In this document: positions 41,193 to 50,209 of the stretch, piece by piece
Layout: each line of letters opens with the position of its first letter
How positions within the stretch are numbered: the first letter of the stretch is position 1
Source: Candidatus Pristimantibacillus lignocellulolyticus
GTDB taxonomy: Bacteria > Bacillota > Bacilli > Paenibacillales > Paenibacillaceae
Length of the DNA: 64,000 nt
Assembly: GCA_023639215.1 (NCBI GenBank)
Contig: CP097899.1
Location: 1,184,501 to 1,248,500 of the forward strand
Reading direction: 5' to 3'
Program-made: the position numbers and the translations under genes
The notes under the pieces: model-generated
Database searches by the model: none
What the model was told of the DNA's origin: nothing
What the model saw: only the letters and a program-made list of their open reading frames with translations

Positions 41193-42251
41193 TTATTGTA
41201 TCCCTTGTTCTTTCTCCCATTTCGAAACTTCTTCTCGAACGATTGGAGCAACTTCCTTACCAAATAGCTCAATACCATGCATCACTTGATCATGTGGCAT
41301 CGTACCTAATGGCATATGAATCATAAAACGGGTAATCCCTACATGTTTACGTAAGTTGATAATCTTCTGCGCAACATATTGTGAATCACCAACATATAAC
41401 GCACCTTCAATACTACGAGCATGATCAAATGTTTGCTTCGTATAGGGACTCCATCCTCTTTCACGGCCCAAAATGTTCATAACAGCTTGGGCTGGTGGGA
41501 AGAATTGCTCAGCAGCAAGTTCCGTCGTATCCGCGATAAAGCCATGTGAATGTGAGGCAATTGGCAGCTTACTAATATCATGACCTGCTTTAGTAGCTGC
41601 CCTCTTATACAATTCAACAAGTGGAGCGAAGTGATATGGACTTCCACCGATGATTGCTAATACCAATGGTAAACCAAGATAACCAGCCCTAACAACTGAT
41701 TGTTGATTACCGCCACTACCTATCCATACTGGAAGTGGATCTTGTACAGGGCGTGGGTAAATCCCTTTAGCGTTGATAGATGAACGATGTTTACCTTTCC
41801 AGCTAACTATTTCTGACTTTGTAAGATGTAGTAATAGATCTAACTTCTCATCAAATAGTTCATCATAATCCTCTAGGTCATAGCCGAATAGTGGAAATGA
41901 TTCAATAAACGAGCCTCTGCCTGCCATAATTTCAGCACGACCATTAGATATAGCATCAACAGTAGCAAATTGTTGATATACTCGAACAGGATCATCTGAA
42001 GATAATACAGTTACCGCACTTGTCAGCCGAATATTTTTTGTTCTTGCTGCTCCTGCAGCAAGAATTGTAGCAGGCGAAGAAGCTGCATAATCTTGACGAT
42101 GGTGCTCACCTACACCATATACATCTAGTCCAACTTGATCTGCTAAGACGATTTCTTCCACAACTTGACGAATACGCTCTGCATGAGTAATAACCTCCCC
42201 CGTCTTCGGATCGGGATTACATTCCACAAACGTCGATATACCTAATTCCAT
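41193..42251 (-). CDS. LLM-class (luciferase-like) flavin-dependent oxidoreductase
   Basis: 352 aa TIM barrel of the bacterial-luciferase superfamily. Characteristic stretches are GLDVYGVGEHHRQDYAASSPATILAAGAARTKNIRLTSAVTVLSSDDPVRVYQQFATVDAISNGRAE and GRGSFIESFPLFGYDLEDYDELFDEKLDLL. It should use FMNH2 supplied by a reductase; the substrate is unknown. ATG 42251 lies about 10 nt after AGAGGA. Three tandem hairpin repeats begin 17 bp upstream of the start, so its promoter must lie in or beyond them. Confidence 0.88.
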   Translation of the reverse strand: MELGISTFVECNPDPKTGEVITHAERIRQVVEEIVLADQVGLDVYGVGEHHRQDYAASSPATILAAGAARTKNIRLTSAVTVLSSDDPVRVYQQFATVDAISNGRAEIMAGRGSFIESFPLFGYDLEDYDELFDEKLDLLLHLTKSEIVSWKGKHRSSINAKGIYPRPVQDPLPVWIGSGGNQQSVVRAGYLGLPLVLAIIGGSPYHFAPLVELYKRAATKAGHDISKLPIASHSHGFIADTTELAAEQFFPPAQAVMNILGRERGWSPYTKQTFDHARSIEGALYVGDSQYVAQKIINLRKHVGITRFMIHMPLGTMPHDQVMHGIELFGKEVAPIVREEVSKWEKEQGIQ

Positions 42252-42268
42252 CTATATCATTCCTCTCA

Positions 42269-42446
42269 ACTTTTTGTTAACTTCCTGAATTACTTCTTGC
42301 AAACAAAAAGTACTTCGAAAGCATAAGCCACTTTTTGTTAACTTCTTGAGTTACTTCTTGCAAACAAAAAGTACTTCGAAAGCATAAGCAACTTTTTGTT
42401 AACTTCCTGAATTACTTCTTGCACAAAAAGTACTTCGAAAGCTACT
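42269..42446 (-). repeat. Three tandem 61-bp hairpin repeats
   Basis: Units start at 42269, 42330 and 42391. Units 1 and 2 carry ACTTTTTGTT and AACAAAAAGT as exact inverted arms around a CAAGAAGTAAYTCARGAAGT-type centre (minus-strand reading) and end in TACTTCGAAAGC; unit 3 lacks two bases in one arm. The same unit occurs twice on the plus strand at 35431-35552. The remaining part of the 387-bp gap (42447-42638) contains only AT-rich sequence and the small palindrome at 42566-42588. Confidence 0.85.
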
Positions 42447-42565
42447 CAAGACGAATTACAACACTTATTTATATTGTGCATATAACGCCAACGAATTGCA
42501 AGTAACTATATTTTTTATTGTTAATAGTCAACAAAAAAGCTACAAAGTAACGTCGTTAAGTGTAC

Positions 42566-42588
42566 GTTCAAAAAGCAGATTTTTGAAC
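42566..42588. repeat. 23-bp remnant of the GTTCAAAAAG element
   Basis: GTTCAAAAA-GCAGA-TTTTTGAAC: nine-bp perfect inverted ends with a 5-bp centre. They match the two ends of the 211-bp element at 28559-28769 with the interior missing. It could also serve as a weak terminator for the minus-strand permease gene that ends at 42639. Confidence 0.6.
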
Positions 42589-42638
42589 ATACGCTTATCT
42601 ACATTAGCTACTTCATAGCCTCTACATTCATAATGGAT

Positions 42639-44192
42639 TTATTTCACTTTTACTGTCTTGTTCGCAACAATCGTTATCGCAAAAGCTACTAGTAAGGAGA
42701 CAAGCATAGCAATAGCAAAGCCCCATGGATTATCAGATAAGAATGGAGCCGCAAAGGATGGAACGTAGGCTGTACCACGAATGGCGAGCAATCCAACTAA
42801 ACCTCCACCAATACCAGAAGCAATAATCGCACCTGCAAATACGACTTTATTAGAGAACATAAACGGATACGCTGCTTCAACGAATGTACCAAACCCCATA
42901 TTAATTAAGAATCCAGGTGTTGCAACCGTAGCCTCTCCTTTATCACGCGGACTAATAATATTAGCTAATGTAATACCAGCAGAAACCATAACTAGACCAA
43001 CCATATCTACAGCTCCAAGGAAACTATTACCAGTTGTTTCCATCTCAAGCAATACAATCGGTAATATTGCTGCGTGATATACACCAGCTAGTATAGCTGG
43101 CCAGATTAACAACCCTGCTAATATACCCGCTAATATCGGATTGAATTCAATAGCTACATTAATAATAATTTTTACCCATTCTCCAAGTTGCAATGCAATC
43201 GGAGATACGAGGAAATACATAAGTAAACCTGCTACAAGACCTGAGACACCACCAGCTACAATGTTTACTGTAGTCATCGGGAAGCGCCACTGAACGCATT
43301 TGGTAAACAGCCATTGCACCAAAATACCAGCTAGAATACCACCAATCATACCACCGATAATACCGCCTTTAGTGGACAGAATACCCGCGATAACACCCGC
43401 TACAATTGAAACTTCATCTAGCTCAGACACTTGTTTCGCTGCAATAACAGCAATCAATACAGGCAAGGCGCCAATAATAACATTAAACACATCACTTAAA
43501 ACAGATAGAGCAGGAATTTTACTTAGGGCAAGTATAATAGCCATCGCAATAAATCCTGGTAAGGATGCTTGCATTATTCCTTTGAAGTTAATTCTTTTCC
43601 ACACACTTATAGATGAACCTTGACCGTTATTTCCTTGATGACCTAGAACAGGCATATATTTAATATTCCATTGTTTACTTAGTGAAGTTAAGAAAGAAAC
43701 TGCTCTTGTACGGTTTGTTGTACCTGTCGTACCGGATGTAGCGATGACATTAGCTCCTTTGGAACTGATAAGTGCCATAGACGTTCCACCTGTACCTACA
43801 ATCGGCAGTTTGAATTCGGCTGCGGCTGTAATGGCTGCATTATTTGTTCCCTCGGGATCACCACTCATAATAATGATGCCATCTACTGCTTTATTGCGAA
43901 TAAGCTTTGCAATTGCTTGGTCTGCATCTTTCGCTTGGTCATTAATAGTAGATAGATTATTTTGTTGACCTTTTACAAATGTCTGCTCAGAAGTATTCCA
44001 GCTATACAATGACGCTAATGTCTTTCCTTTAGCTACATCCATTGATTCTTGAGCAGCAATAAATTGAACTGCAGCAATCTCAACTCCAGCGCTTTGACAT
44101 TGCACTAAAATTTCACCTAATAATTTCTCGGGGTCACGACCACCTAGATTGAACAAATTTCCACCACTGCTACCTAATATAGCAACCTTCAT
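42639..44192 (-). CDS. PTS EIIC-like membrane permease with unrecognised N-terminal soluble domain
   Basis: 517 aa. Residues ~1-180 form a soluble alpha/beta domain with a Gly-rich start (VAILGSSGGNLFNLGG), a DGIIIMSGDPEG segment and a Gly/Thr/Ser-rich run near IVGTGGTSMA. Residues ~205-517 are about ten hydrophobic helices resembling the small fructose-like PTS_EIIC group (Pfam PTS_EIIC_2-like). I see no EIIB phospho-cysteine or EIIA phospho-histidine motif, so phosphotransfer is unproven and the N-terminus may bind a ligand or regulate transport. AGGGAG lies 8 nt before ATG 44192. A LysR gene lies upstream on the same strand. The substrate is unknown. Confidence 0.72.
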   Translation of the reverse strand: MKVAILGSSGGNLFNLGGRDPEKLLGEILVQCQSAGVEIAAVQFIAAQESMDVAKGKTLASLYSWNTSEQTFVKGQQNNLSTINDQAKDADQAIAKLIRNKAVDGIIIMSGDPEGTNNAAITAAAEFKLPIVGTGGTSMALISSKGANVIATSGTTGTTNRTRAVSFLTSLSKQWNIKYMPVLGHQGNNGQGSSISVWKRINFKGIMQASLPGFIAMAIILALSKIPALSVLSDVFNVIIGALPVLIAVIAAKQVSELDEVSIVAGVIAGILSTKGGIIGGMIGGILAGILVQWLFTKCVQWRFPMTTVNIVAGGVSGLVAGLLMYFLVSPIALQLGEWVKIIINVAIEFNPILAGILAGLLIWPAILAGVYHAAILPIVLLEMETTGNSFLGAVDMVGLVMVSAGITLANIISPRDKGEATVATPGFLINMGFGTFVEAAYPFMFSNKVVFAGAIIASGIGGGLVGLLAIRGTAYVPSFAAPFLSDNPWGFAIAMLVSLLVAFAITIVANKTVKVK

Positions 44193-44349
44193 CAAGTACA
44201 CTCCCTAACTCGTAAATGCTACACACCACTTTAGTATAGTAATGTATTAACTTATTATAAGAATGAAATGTGAAGAGATCAACCCAAAAATTAATATTTA
44301 TTAATAATTTAATGAATATTAATTTATTTGACAGTAATATATTAAGTAT

Positions 44350-45234
44350 TTACACATTATTAACATAATTTTTATCCAATAAATATGCGTGTTGTTGAAT
44401 TTCATCTATAAAATGTGAAAGTGTATTCGTAATATAGGAATCTTTACGCCACACAAAAATCGTTGTAATATCACAATACGGCTCTGGCAATTGATGCTCC
44501 TCTACAACTTCCGTAGCAACAAGATCGGTAACGCTAGATTGAGGGATAATCGTCACTCCAATACCTGCAGCGACACTTCCAATAATTGTCCCGAACGTTC
44601 CAAACTCCATAATTTTACGTGGAATAATTCCTTCGACCTTCATCCAACTTTCCAATCGTCCACGATAGCCACAACCTTTGTGATAAAGTAGAAATGGAGT
44701 TGTTGTCAGTTGATCCATTGTGAAACTGTCTCGCTTAGATACTAGAACTAGTTTTTCTTGAATAACTGCTAGCTGTTCTACACTCGGATGACGAATCGGA
44801 CCAGTTACGAAAGCCCCATCCAACTTCATATCAATTACATCTTGAATAAGTTGATCTGTAACGCCTGCAATTAACGATAATTCTACATTAGGATAATGGT
44901 CATTAAATGATGATAGAATGTGTGGGAGCGCGATAACCGTCTCTACAATTCCAATCTTTAACATACCTGAAGCTCCATCTTGATCTTGAAAACTCCGTTT
45001 CATCTCTTCGACTTTCGCCGTTATCTCTTTCGCATATTCTAATAAACGTTTCCCTTCCGAGTTAATAATCATCCCTCGTTTGTGACGACTGAATAGTGGT
45101 GTATGCAATTCTTTCTCTAATACTTTAATCCGAGCTGTCACATTGGATTGTACATAACTCAATTGCTCTGCCGCTTTACTTACACTGCCACATTCAACTA
45201 CTTTTTGAAAAATTATTAAGTCATTAAGTTCCAC
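44350..45234 (-). CDS. LysR-family transcriptional regulator
   Basis: 294 aa. N-terminal winged HTH (VELNDLIIFQKVVECGSVSKAAEQLSYVQSNVTARIKVLEKEL), then a two-lobe effector domain. The start is GTG 45234 with GGGGGA six nt upstream; a GTG 18 nt earlier overlaps the site. It is divergent from an EamA exporter gene (186-bp gap), the classical LysR-target arrangement, and lies 157 bp upstream of the PTS-like permease gene on the same strand. The middle Cys in YHKGCGYRGRLE matches CynR/CysL-like members only loosely. Confidence 0.88.
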   Translation of the reverse strand: MELNDLIIFQKVVECGSVSKAAEQLSYVQSNVTARIKVLEKELHTPLFSRHKRGMIINSEGKRLLEYAKEITAKVEEMKRSFQDQDGASGMLKIGIVETVIALPHILSSFNDHYPNVELSLIAGVTDQLIQDVIDMKLDGAFVTGPIRHPSVEQLAVIQEKLVLVSKRDSFTMDQLTTTPFLLYHKGCGYRGRLESWMKVEGIIPRKIMEFGTFGTIIGSVAAGIGVTIIPQSSVTDLVATEVVEEHQLPEPYCDITTIFVWRKDSYITNTLSHFIDEIQQHAYLLDKNYVNNV

Positions 45235-45419
45235 GTCGCTCCCCCGTTCCACATTGATTAGCTAAATTACCAATCATATAAGTATCATTATAAATGATGG
45301 AAGTATTTACTTTCAATCATTTTACATAGTGCATTAATTCTTCTATAGTAAAAAATAGATAAGAGTTCAAACCTCTATAGAAAAAATATTGGATATTATT
45401 AGGATGGAGAGTTACCACA

Positions 45420-46427
45420 ATGGTTAGAAAAAATGTAGTGATCGGAGCATTACTATGTCTTATCGCTAGTGTTTCTTGGGGTGCAATGTTTCCCGTTGCG
45501 CATTTGGCATTACAGCATATAGATCCGTTCTACTTTTCATTCATTAGATATTTCTTAGTCAGCATATTATTAACGATCATTCTGCTCGCTAAAGAAGGTC
45601 GTAAAGCTTTCAAACTTGAGGGACGCGGACTTGCACTAACATTTTTCGGATCCATGGCGTTCGTCATCTACAATATGTGTGTGTTCCTAGGGCAACAGAT
45701 GATGGGTGAGGCAGGAACGGTTATTGCTTCTATTATGGAAGTACTTATGCCAATCATTACAATCGTCTTAGTTTGGCTAGGTACACGTAAAAGACCAACA
45801 GCAACAACAGCTCGTAATATTGTCATTGCCTTTATTGGAGCGATGCTCGTCATTACTAGAGGTGATTTGTCATTCTTCTTTATGAACAGTAATCAACTGT
45901 TGCCGTTATTATTAATCTTTATCGGTGTTACTGGTTGGGTTGTTTATTCATTGGGTGGTTCTCGCTTTAAGGGCTGGTCAATTCTTAGATACTCTACATT
46001 AACTTGCTTACTTGGTAATGGTGTAGCCTTTCTAGTTGTCGCAACAGGAACTGCTACAGGTATGTTAGAAGTACCTACATTAGAAACATTATCAAATGTA
46101 AAATTTGAAATGGCATTCATGGTACTATTACCTGGACTTGTTGCCTTGTTAAGTTGGAATAAAGGATTACAACTTTTATCTTCCACTCACGGCGTACTAT
46201 TTATTAATTTTGTTCCGATCACGACTTTTGTAATCATTGCAATTCAAGGTTACAGTATTAGTACTTTTGAAATTGTCGGTACTGTACTTATCATAGCTGC
46301 TTTAGTTCACAATACGTTGCATGAACATACATCCATTAAAATTATTCCCAGACCAATGCGAAAGTTTGCAAGATTTTCTCGTTTCCAATTATTCAAAGCC
46401 GTTCGCATGCTTACCTCAAAAATGTAA
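45420..46427 (+). CDS. EamA/DMT-family transporter
   Basis: 335 aa, about ten helices in two EamA repeats (~8-140 and ~155-300) plus a basic C-terminal tail of about 35 residues (KIIPRPMRKFARFSRF). Typical features are CLIASVSWGAMFPVAHLAL and LTCLLGNGVAF. Members export metabolites or amino acids. GGAGAG precedes the ATG. Divergent from a LysR regulator that probably controls it; ends in an 18-bp terminator stem. Confidence 0.87.
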   Translation: MVRKNVVIGALLCLIASVSWGAMFPVAHLALQHIDPFYFSFIRYFLVSILLTIILLAKEGRKAFKLEGRGLALTFFGSMAFVIYNMCVFLGQQMMGEAGTVIASIMEVLMPIITIVLVWLGTRKRPTATTARNIVIAFIGAMLVITRGDLSFFFMNSNQLLPLLLIFIGVTGWVVYSLGGSRFKGWSILRYSTLTCLLGNGVAFLVVATGTATGMLEVPTLETLSNVKFEMAFMVLLPGLVALLSWNKGLQLLSSTHGVLFINFVPITTFVIIAIQGYSISTFEIVGTVLIIAALVHNTLHEHTSIKIIPRPMRKFARFSRFQLFKAVRMLTSKM

Positions 46428-46439
46428 TATACTTATAAA

Positions 46440-46489
46440 TAAGGGTCCTCTCTGTTGGTAATCATAACCGCCAACAGAGAGGACCCTTT
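46440..46489. terminator. Bidirectional terminator between EamA and lipoprotein genes
   Basis: An 18-bp perfect stem, AAGGGTCCTCTCTGTTGG and complement, with a 12-nt loop between convergent stops. T-tracts are short. Confidence 0.75.
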
Positions 46490-46519
46490 CGTTCTACCTC
46501 CGAGCAATAGACTAATTCA

Positions 46520-47218
46520 TTAGATCGTCCATTGACCATGAATGACAGCTACAAGGAAGTATTGACCAGCAGTCTTCTCGAAAACTAACCGTAAACTATT
46601 CCAATTCATCCCTTCATACTCCGCCGTTCCTTCAATATAATATTCAACTGATGTGTATTGTTCAGTAGCATATATTTCTTTCCAGTTTTGTATCATGGAA
46701 CCTAGACCATTCGTCGTATTAACACCGATAACAGCTTCTGTAGCATACGCACGGTCATTAATGAACTCATCATAATATTGTGCGAAAGTTAGCTCCATCG
46801 GCTCTCCAGAACCATCATACTCTCTTGCAGTTACGATATCATCAGCGTTCATTGCAGTTGCAAATTGTGCTTGGGTTAATTCAAAGTCAACGTCTTCACG
46901 AATATATGGGTATGGTGAAAATCTAACTGGTACATCATCCGCTACATATGGAGCGATATCTGCTAACTGACCTTGTGCGAATTTCTCGACAATAAGTTGA
47001 GCTAATTGTTCCGGTTGCAGTTGCTCAGGTTCAATATCATTAGGGATAGGCTCATTAGTTGGTTTAGGGGTAGTTTGCTCTACCACTGGAGGTTCAGTGG
47101 TATTATGATCAATATTTTCTGTAACGATTGGAGGGGTTTGAATGTGACTTTCTTGCTTTTGACAACCTGTTACTGTTAATATGACAACCGCTATAATTAA
47201 CAATAGCCATTTTCTCAT
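46520..47218 (-). CDS. Hypothetical lipoprotein
   Basis: 232 aa, not recognised. Lipoprotein signal peptide with Cys19 in LTVTGC, then a Pro/Thr/Glu-rich spacer (~25-65) that probably spans the wall, then a compact alpha/beta domain (~68-232) with VDFELTQAQFATAMN and a NTF2/SnoaL-like look at the end (LRLVFEKTAGQYFLVAVIHGQW). ATG 47218 lies 9 nt after AAAGGAG; a TTG three codons earlier is the alternative. The domain is of the kind that binds a small ligand or scaffolds an envelope complex; no role is assigned. Confidence 0.78.
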   Translation of the reverse strand: MRKWLLLIIAVVILTVTGCQKQESHIQTPPIVTENIDHNTTEPPVVEQTTPKPTNEPIPNDIEPEQLQPEQLAQLIVEKFAQGQLADIAPYVADDVPVRFSPYPYIREDVDFELTQAQFATAMNADDIVTAREYDGSGEPMELTFAQYYDEFINDRAYATEAVIGVNTTNGLGSMIQNWKEIYATEQYTSVEYYIEGTAEYEGMNWNSLRLVFEKTAGQYFLVAVIHGQWTI

Positions 47219-47283
47219 CTGATCCAACTCCTTTATTTGAGTTAATCATTTGACGAAATATGGCTACCAATTGTTTCAATATA

Positions 47284-47751
47284 TTATTTTATTTCAAGAA
47301 GTTTATACGTAATCGTTCCAACTGGTGCTTCAACTTTAATCGTATCGTTGACCTTTTTACCGATAATTGTTTTTCCAAGCGGACTTTCGTATGAAATTTT
47401 GAAGTTTGCAACATCTGCTTCTGACTGACCTACAATCGTATATTCAACATTTTCATCATATTCTTCATCATACAATACAACTGTGGAACCAACTGTTACA
47501 TTTGATTTACTTTCCGCTTTAACTATTCTTGCTACGCGAAGCATCGCTTCGATTTGTTTAATACGTGTTTCCATAAATGCTTGATCGTCTTTGGCAGCAT
47601 GGTACTCACCATTTTCTTTCAAGTCACCATAGCTAATCGCTTGCTTCAAACGTTCTGCTATTTCGCGACGCTTAGTTCCTTTTAACTCTTCTAGTTCTGC
47701 TGTTAATTGATCATGTCCATCTTGTGTTAAAACTACTTCCTCATTTGCCAT
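47284..47751 (-). CDS. greA: Transcription elongation factor GreA
   Basis: 155 aa. N-terminal antiparallel coiled coil (~1-75, with LTQDGHDQLTAELEELK, RREIAERLKQAISYGDLKENGEYHAAKDDQAFMETRI) and C-terminal FKBP-like domain (GKKVNDTIKVEAPVGTITYKLLEI). The acidic tip (DLKENGEY) enters the RNA polymerase channel and stimulates cleavage of backtracked RNA. AGGAG precedes ATG 47751; a GTG three codons earlier is too close to the site. Encoded upstream of a lipoprotein gene with a 65-nt gap. Confidence 0.96.
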   Translation of the reverse strand: MANEEVVLTQDGHDQLTAELEELKGTKRREIAERLKQAISYGDLKENGEYHAAKDDQAFMETRIKQIEAMLRVARIVKAESKSNVTVGSTVVLYDEEYDENVEYTIVGQSEADVANFKISYESPLGKTIIGKKVNDTIKVEAPVGTITYKLLEIK

Positions 47752-47869
47752 TTCGTACACTCCTTTATGCTTCTATATCCTATTGTACCTTATAATGTGC
47801 CTTGAGAACGAATATTACGCAAAATAATGAAATAAAATATTATGTTATCTAATGTAATGAATTATATAT

Positions 47870-47904
47870 AAAAAAACACTGTGGCCAATAGCTACAGTGT
47901 TTTC
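47870..47904 (-). terminator. Terminator after the zinc-ribbon membrane protein gene
   Basis: AAAACACTGT / ACAGTGTTTT stem with an 11-nt loop and TTTTTTT on the minus strand, about 40 nt after the stop. Confidence 0.88.
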
Positions 47905-47945
47905 ATTGTTATAGGTTTTGTAATGATTATTATATTAATGACTTA

Positions 47946-48941
47946 CTAGCCACCAAATATATTTCTTAAGTTATTTCCGATATTATTAACGTAAGAAGAT
48001 ACTAATTCATTAATTAAGAAATATAAAAATAACCCTTGTACTGCAAACATAATGCCTGTTGAATACATAGGATCAATAACATGCTTTTCACCTAGCTTAT
48101 AATTTTGCACAATAGAAGCACCACTTGCAAATACAACAATTACTACAATAGCTAGTAGCAACATCGCTAACTTCGATAGGCCAACAATTGTGAATAAAAA
48201 GATTAATGGCATACACGCCGCAGGTATTGCCATATAAGCAAACCATTGTGACATAACATCAACAAAGTTAGTCGATAATTTATTTAGTTTATTCAACCCA
48301 AACGCGACACATCCACCAATGGATAAGCAGATAGCAGAAAGTATAACTGGAAATAAAAATGATGATATGAATGATACTGACATACCAAATATATTATCTA
48401 GTATGCTATTCATGTAAAGCCAAGTCGTTAACCCAAACAATACAGCAAATGCTATAATGTTAATAGCTCCGAATAGTATATGGTTTTTATCTTTTGAAAA
48501 AGCTTCAACATGTGGTCTTTTTAATATCGCTAACACATACTTAAAATAATCTGTTACTGGTGCTAATTGATCTTTTGCAGGAGCTGGTGCAACAGCATAC
48601 GGTTGTTGATAACCTTGTTGTGGTGGATAATTCCCCTGCGGTGCTTGCGCATATTGTTGAGGAGGCACTTGTTGATAGCCTTGTGGCGGTACTTGTGTAA
48701 ACCCTTGTTGGGGTGGTACCTGCTGGTGTCCTTGTTGTTGTGGGACTTGTTGATAGCTTTGTTGCTGCTGCGGTACTTGTGTTTGTCTATGTACTTCCTG
48801 TTGATATACTGGCTGCTGTTGTTGGGCTGCTGCCGCTACTTCTTGATTCTGTGCAGGTTGTTCTATAACTATTTTTGTTCCGCAATTATGACAATGAGCC
48901 GCACCTTCTAAATTAGTAGTTCCACAACTTATACAATTCAA
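47946..48941 (-). CDS. Zinc-ribbon, Gln/Pro-rich multi-pass membrane protein
   Basis: 331 aa. N-terminal zinc ribbon (Cys3, Cys6, Cys17, Cys20 in MNCISCG...CHNCG), a low-complexity region (~28-125) of Gln/Pro/Val repeats (QQVPPQQG-like units), and about five membrane helices (~150-310). The membrane part resembles Yip1/YvbJ-like proteins only in general build. The ribosome site ahead of ATG 48941 is GAGGGTGA. The divergent gene 49072 encodes a secreted phosphatase-like protein. The low-complexity part is a likely place for length variation among strains. Function unknown. Confidence 0.82.
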   Translation of the reverse strand: MNCISCGTTNLEGAAHCHNCGTKIVIEQPAQNQEVAAAAQQQQPVYQQEVHRQTQVPQQQQSYQQVPQQQGHQQVPPQQGFTQVPPQGYQQVPPQQYAQAPQGNYPPQQGYQQPYAVAPAPAKDQLAPVTDYFKYVLAILKRPHVEAFSKDKNHILFGAINIIAFAVLFGLTTWLYMNSILDNIFGMSVSFISSFLFPVILSAICLSIGGCVAFGLNKLNKLSTNFVDVMSQWFAYMAIPAACMPLIFLFTIVGLSKLAMLLLAIVVIVVFASGASIVQNYKLGEKHVIDPMYSTGIMFAVQGLFLYFLINELVSSYVNNIGNNLRNIFGG

Positions 48942-49071
48942 TTAGATCACCCTCACTTTATTCATTTGATCCACCTCTCCGATGAACATCAACTTGATCA
49001 AGTATTATTTTACAGATATTTACTACAATATCAACCATTTGTTTTACATTTATCATTTTAGGAGTGTGACT

Positions 49072-50139
49072 ATGAAAAGACTGATTATACGTTTTGTACT
49101 ATCTATAATTATGATCGTCATAATTGTTATTGGTGGATTTGTTGGATATGTCTCGCTTACTGACTATAAACCTGATGCTGTTGAACCTCTATTAATTCGT
49201 CATCCTGTATCTGAAACAATTAATGTTACAAAACCATTTACAATTACTACGTTCAATATTGGGTATGCCGGATTAGATGCTAAGCAAGACTTTTTCATGG
49301 ATGGAGGAAAAAAGTCTCGATCAAGTAGCTTAGACCAGACGATAAGTAATATGGAAGCAATTACTGCGACAATGAATCAATTGAATTCAGATATCTTTCT
49401 TTTACAAGAAGTGGATATTGATTCCACTAGATCGTATCGATTGAATGAAGTCGACATGATAATTAAGCAATTACCCAATTATAGTAGCGTATTTGCGTAT
49501 AATTATAAATCACCTTGGGTGCCTATCCCTATTACTAAACCAATGGGCAAGGCAGAAAGTGGACTTCTATCTCTTAGCAAATTCAATATTAGTAATCAAA
49601 CTAGATATGATCTTCCCGGTAAAGAAAGCTGGCCTGTACAATTATTCGAGCTAGACCGAGCATTTGTAGAAATGAGATTTCCAGTCAGCAATGAGCAAGA
49701 GTTAATATTGTTAAACCTTCATCTATCCGCATTCGATAAAGGTGGTACGATACGTCAACAACAATTACAATTTTTAAGCCAATATATAGAAGAACAGATG
49801 ACCGAGGGTCATTATCTTATTATTGGTGGGGATTGGAATCATGTATTACCAGGAACGGATTCTACTAAATTCCCTACAAAGCAATCATGGCCAGAATGGC
49901 TTCAACAATTTCCGGAAGATTTCAAACCGGATGGCTTCCAATGGGCAGTTAACGCCGACATTCCAACGGTACGCACGCTTGACGTTGCTTATACAGCAGG
50001 GGAGAATTTCTTAGCTGTCATTGATGGATTCTTAGTATCGCCTAATGTTGAAATCGTTAATGTTGCTACAGAGAACTTGCAATTTGCAAATAGTGATCAT
50101 CATCCAGTAACCGCTACATTCAAGCTAAAAACCAAATAA
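49072..50139 (+). CDS. Membrane-anchored endonuclease/exonuclease/phosphatase-family protein
   Basis: 355 aa. One N-terminal helix (~6-28) as signal anchor, then an EEP domain facing outward: FTITTFNIGYAG, LLQEVDID, LNLHLSAFDKGG, IIGGDWNHVLPG and the closing NSDHHPVTATF with the catalytic Asp-His. The family includes DNases, sphingomyelinases and inositol phosphatases; the extracellular location suggests phosphate or lipid turnover. The first part of the open frame (from 48982) is excluded because GGAGTG lies directly before ATG 49072. Single gene. Confidence 0.88.
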   Translation: MKRLIIRFVLSIIMIVIIVIGGFVGYVSLTDYKPDAVEPLLIRHPVSETINVTKPFTITTFNIGYAGLDAKQDFFMDGGKKSRSSSLDQTISNMEAITATMNQLNSDIFLLQEVDIDSTRSYRLNEVDMIIKQLPNYSSVFAYNYKSPWVPIPITKPMGKAESGLLSLSKFNISNQTRYDLPGKESWPVQLFELDRAFVEMRFPVSNEQELILLNLHLSAFDKGGTIRQQQLQFLSQYIEEQMTEGHYLIIGGDWNHVLPGTDSTKFPTKQSWPEWLQQFPEDFKPDGFQWAVNADIPTVRTLDVAYTAGENFLAVIDGFLVSPNVEIVNVATENLQFANSDHHPVTATFKLKTK

Positions 50140-50152
50140 CGCACTCAAGTAA

Positions 50153-50196
50153 AAACACCTCCGAAGATTAGATATGTCTAACCTTCGGAGGTGTTC
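50153..50196. terminator. Bidirectional terminator between EEP and GH30 genes
   Basis: AACACCTCCGAAG / CTTCGGAGGTGTT stem with inner AGA/TCT arms. The minus strand continues TTTTT, the plus strand TTCTGTAATT, so it mainly serves the GH30 transcript. Confidence 0.82.
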
Positions 50197-50209
50197 TGTA
50201 ATTATTAGT

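Noticed and set aside
42269..42446. Possible CRISPR array
   Set aside because: The three units are full-length tandem copies with no unique spacers, and no cas gene is present.
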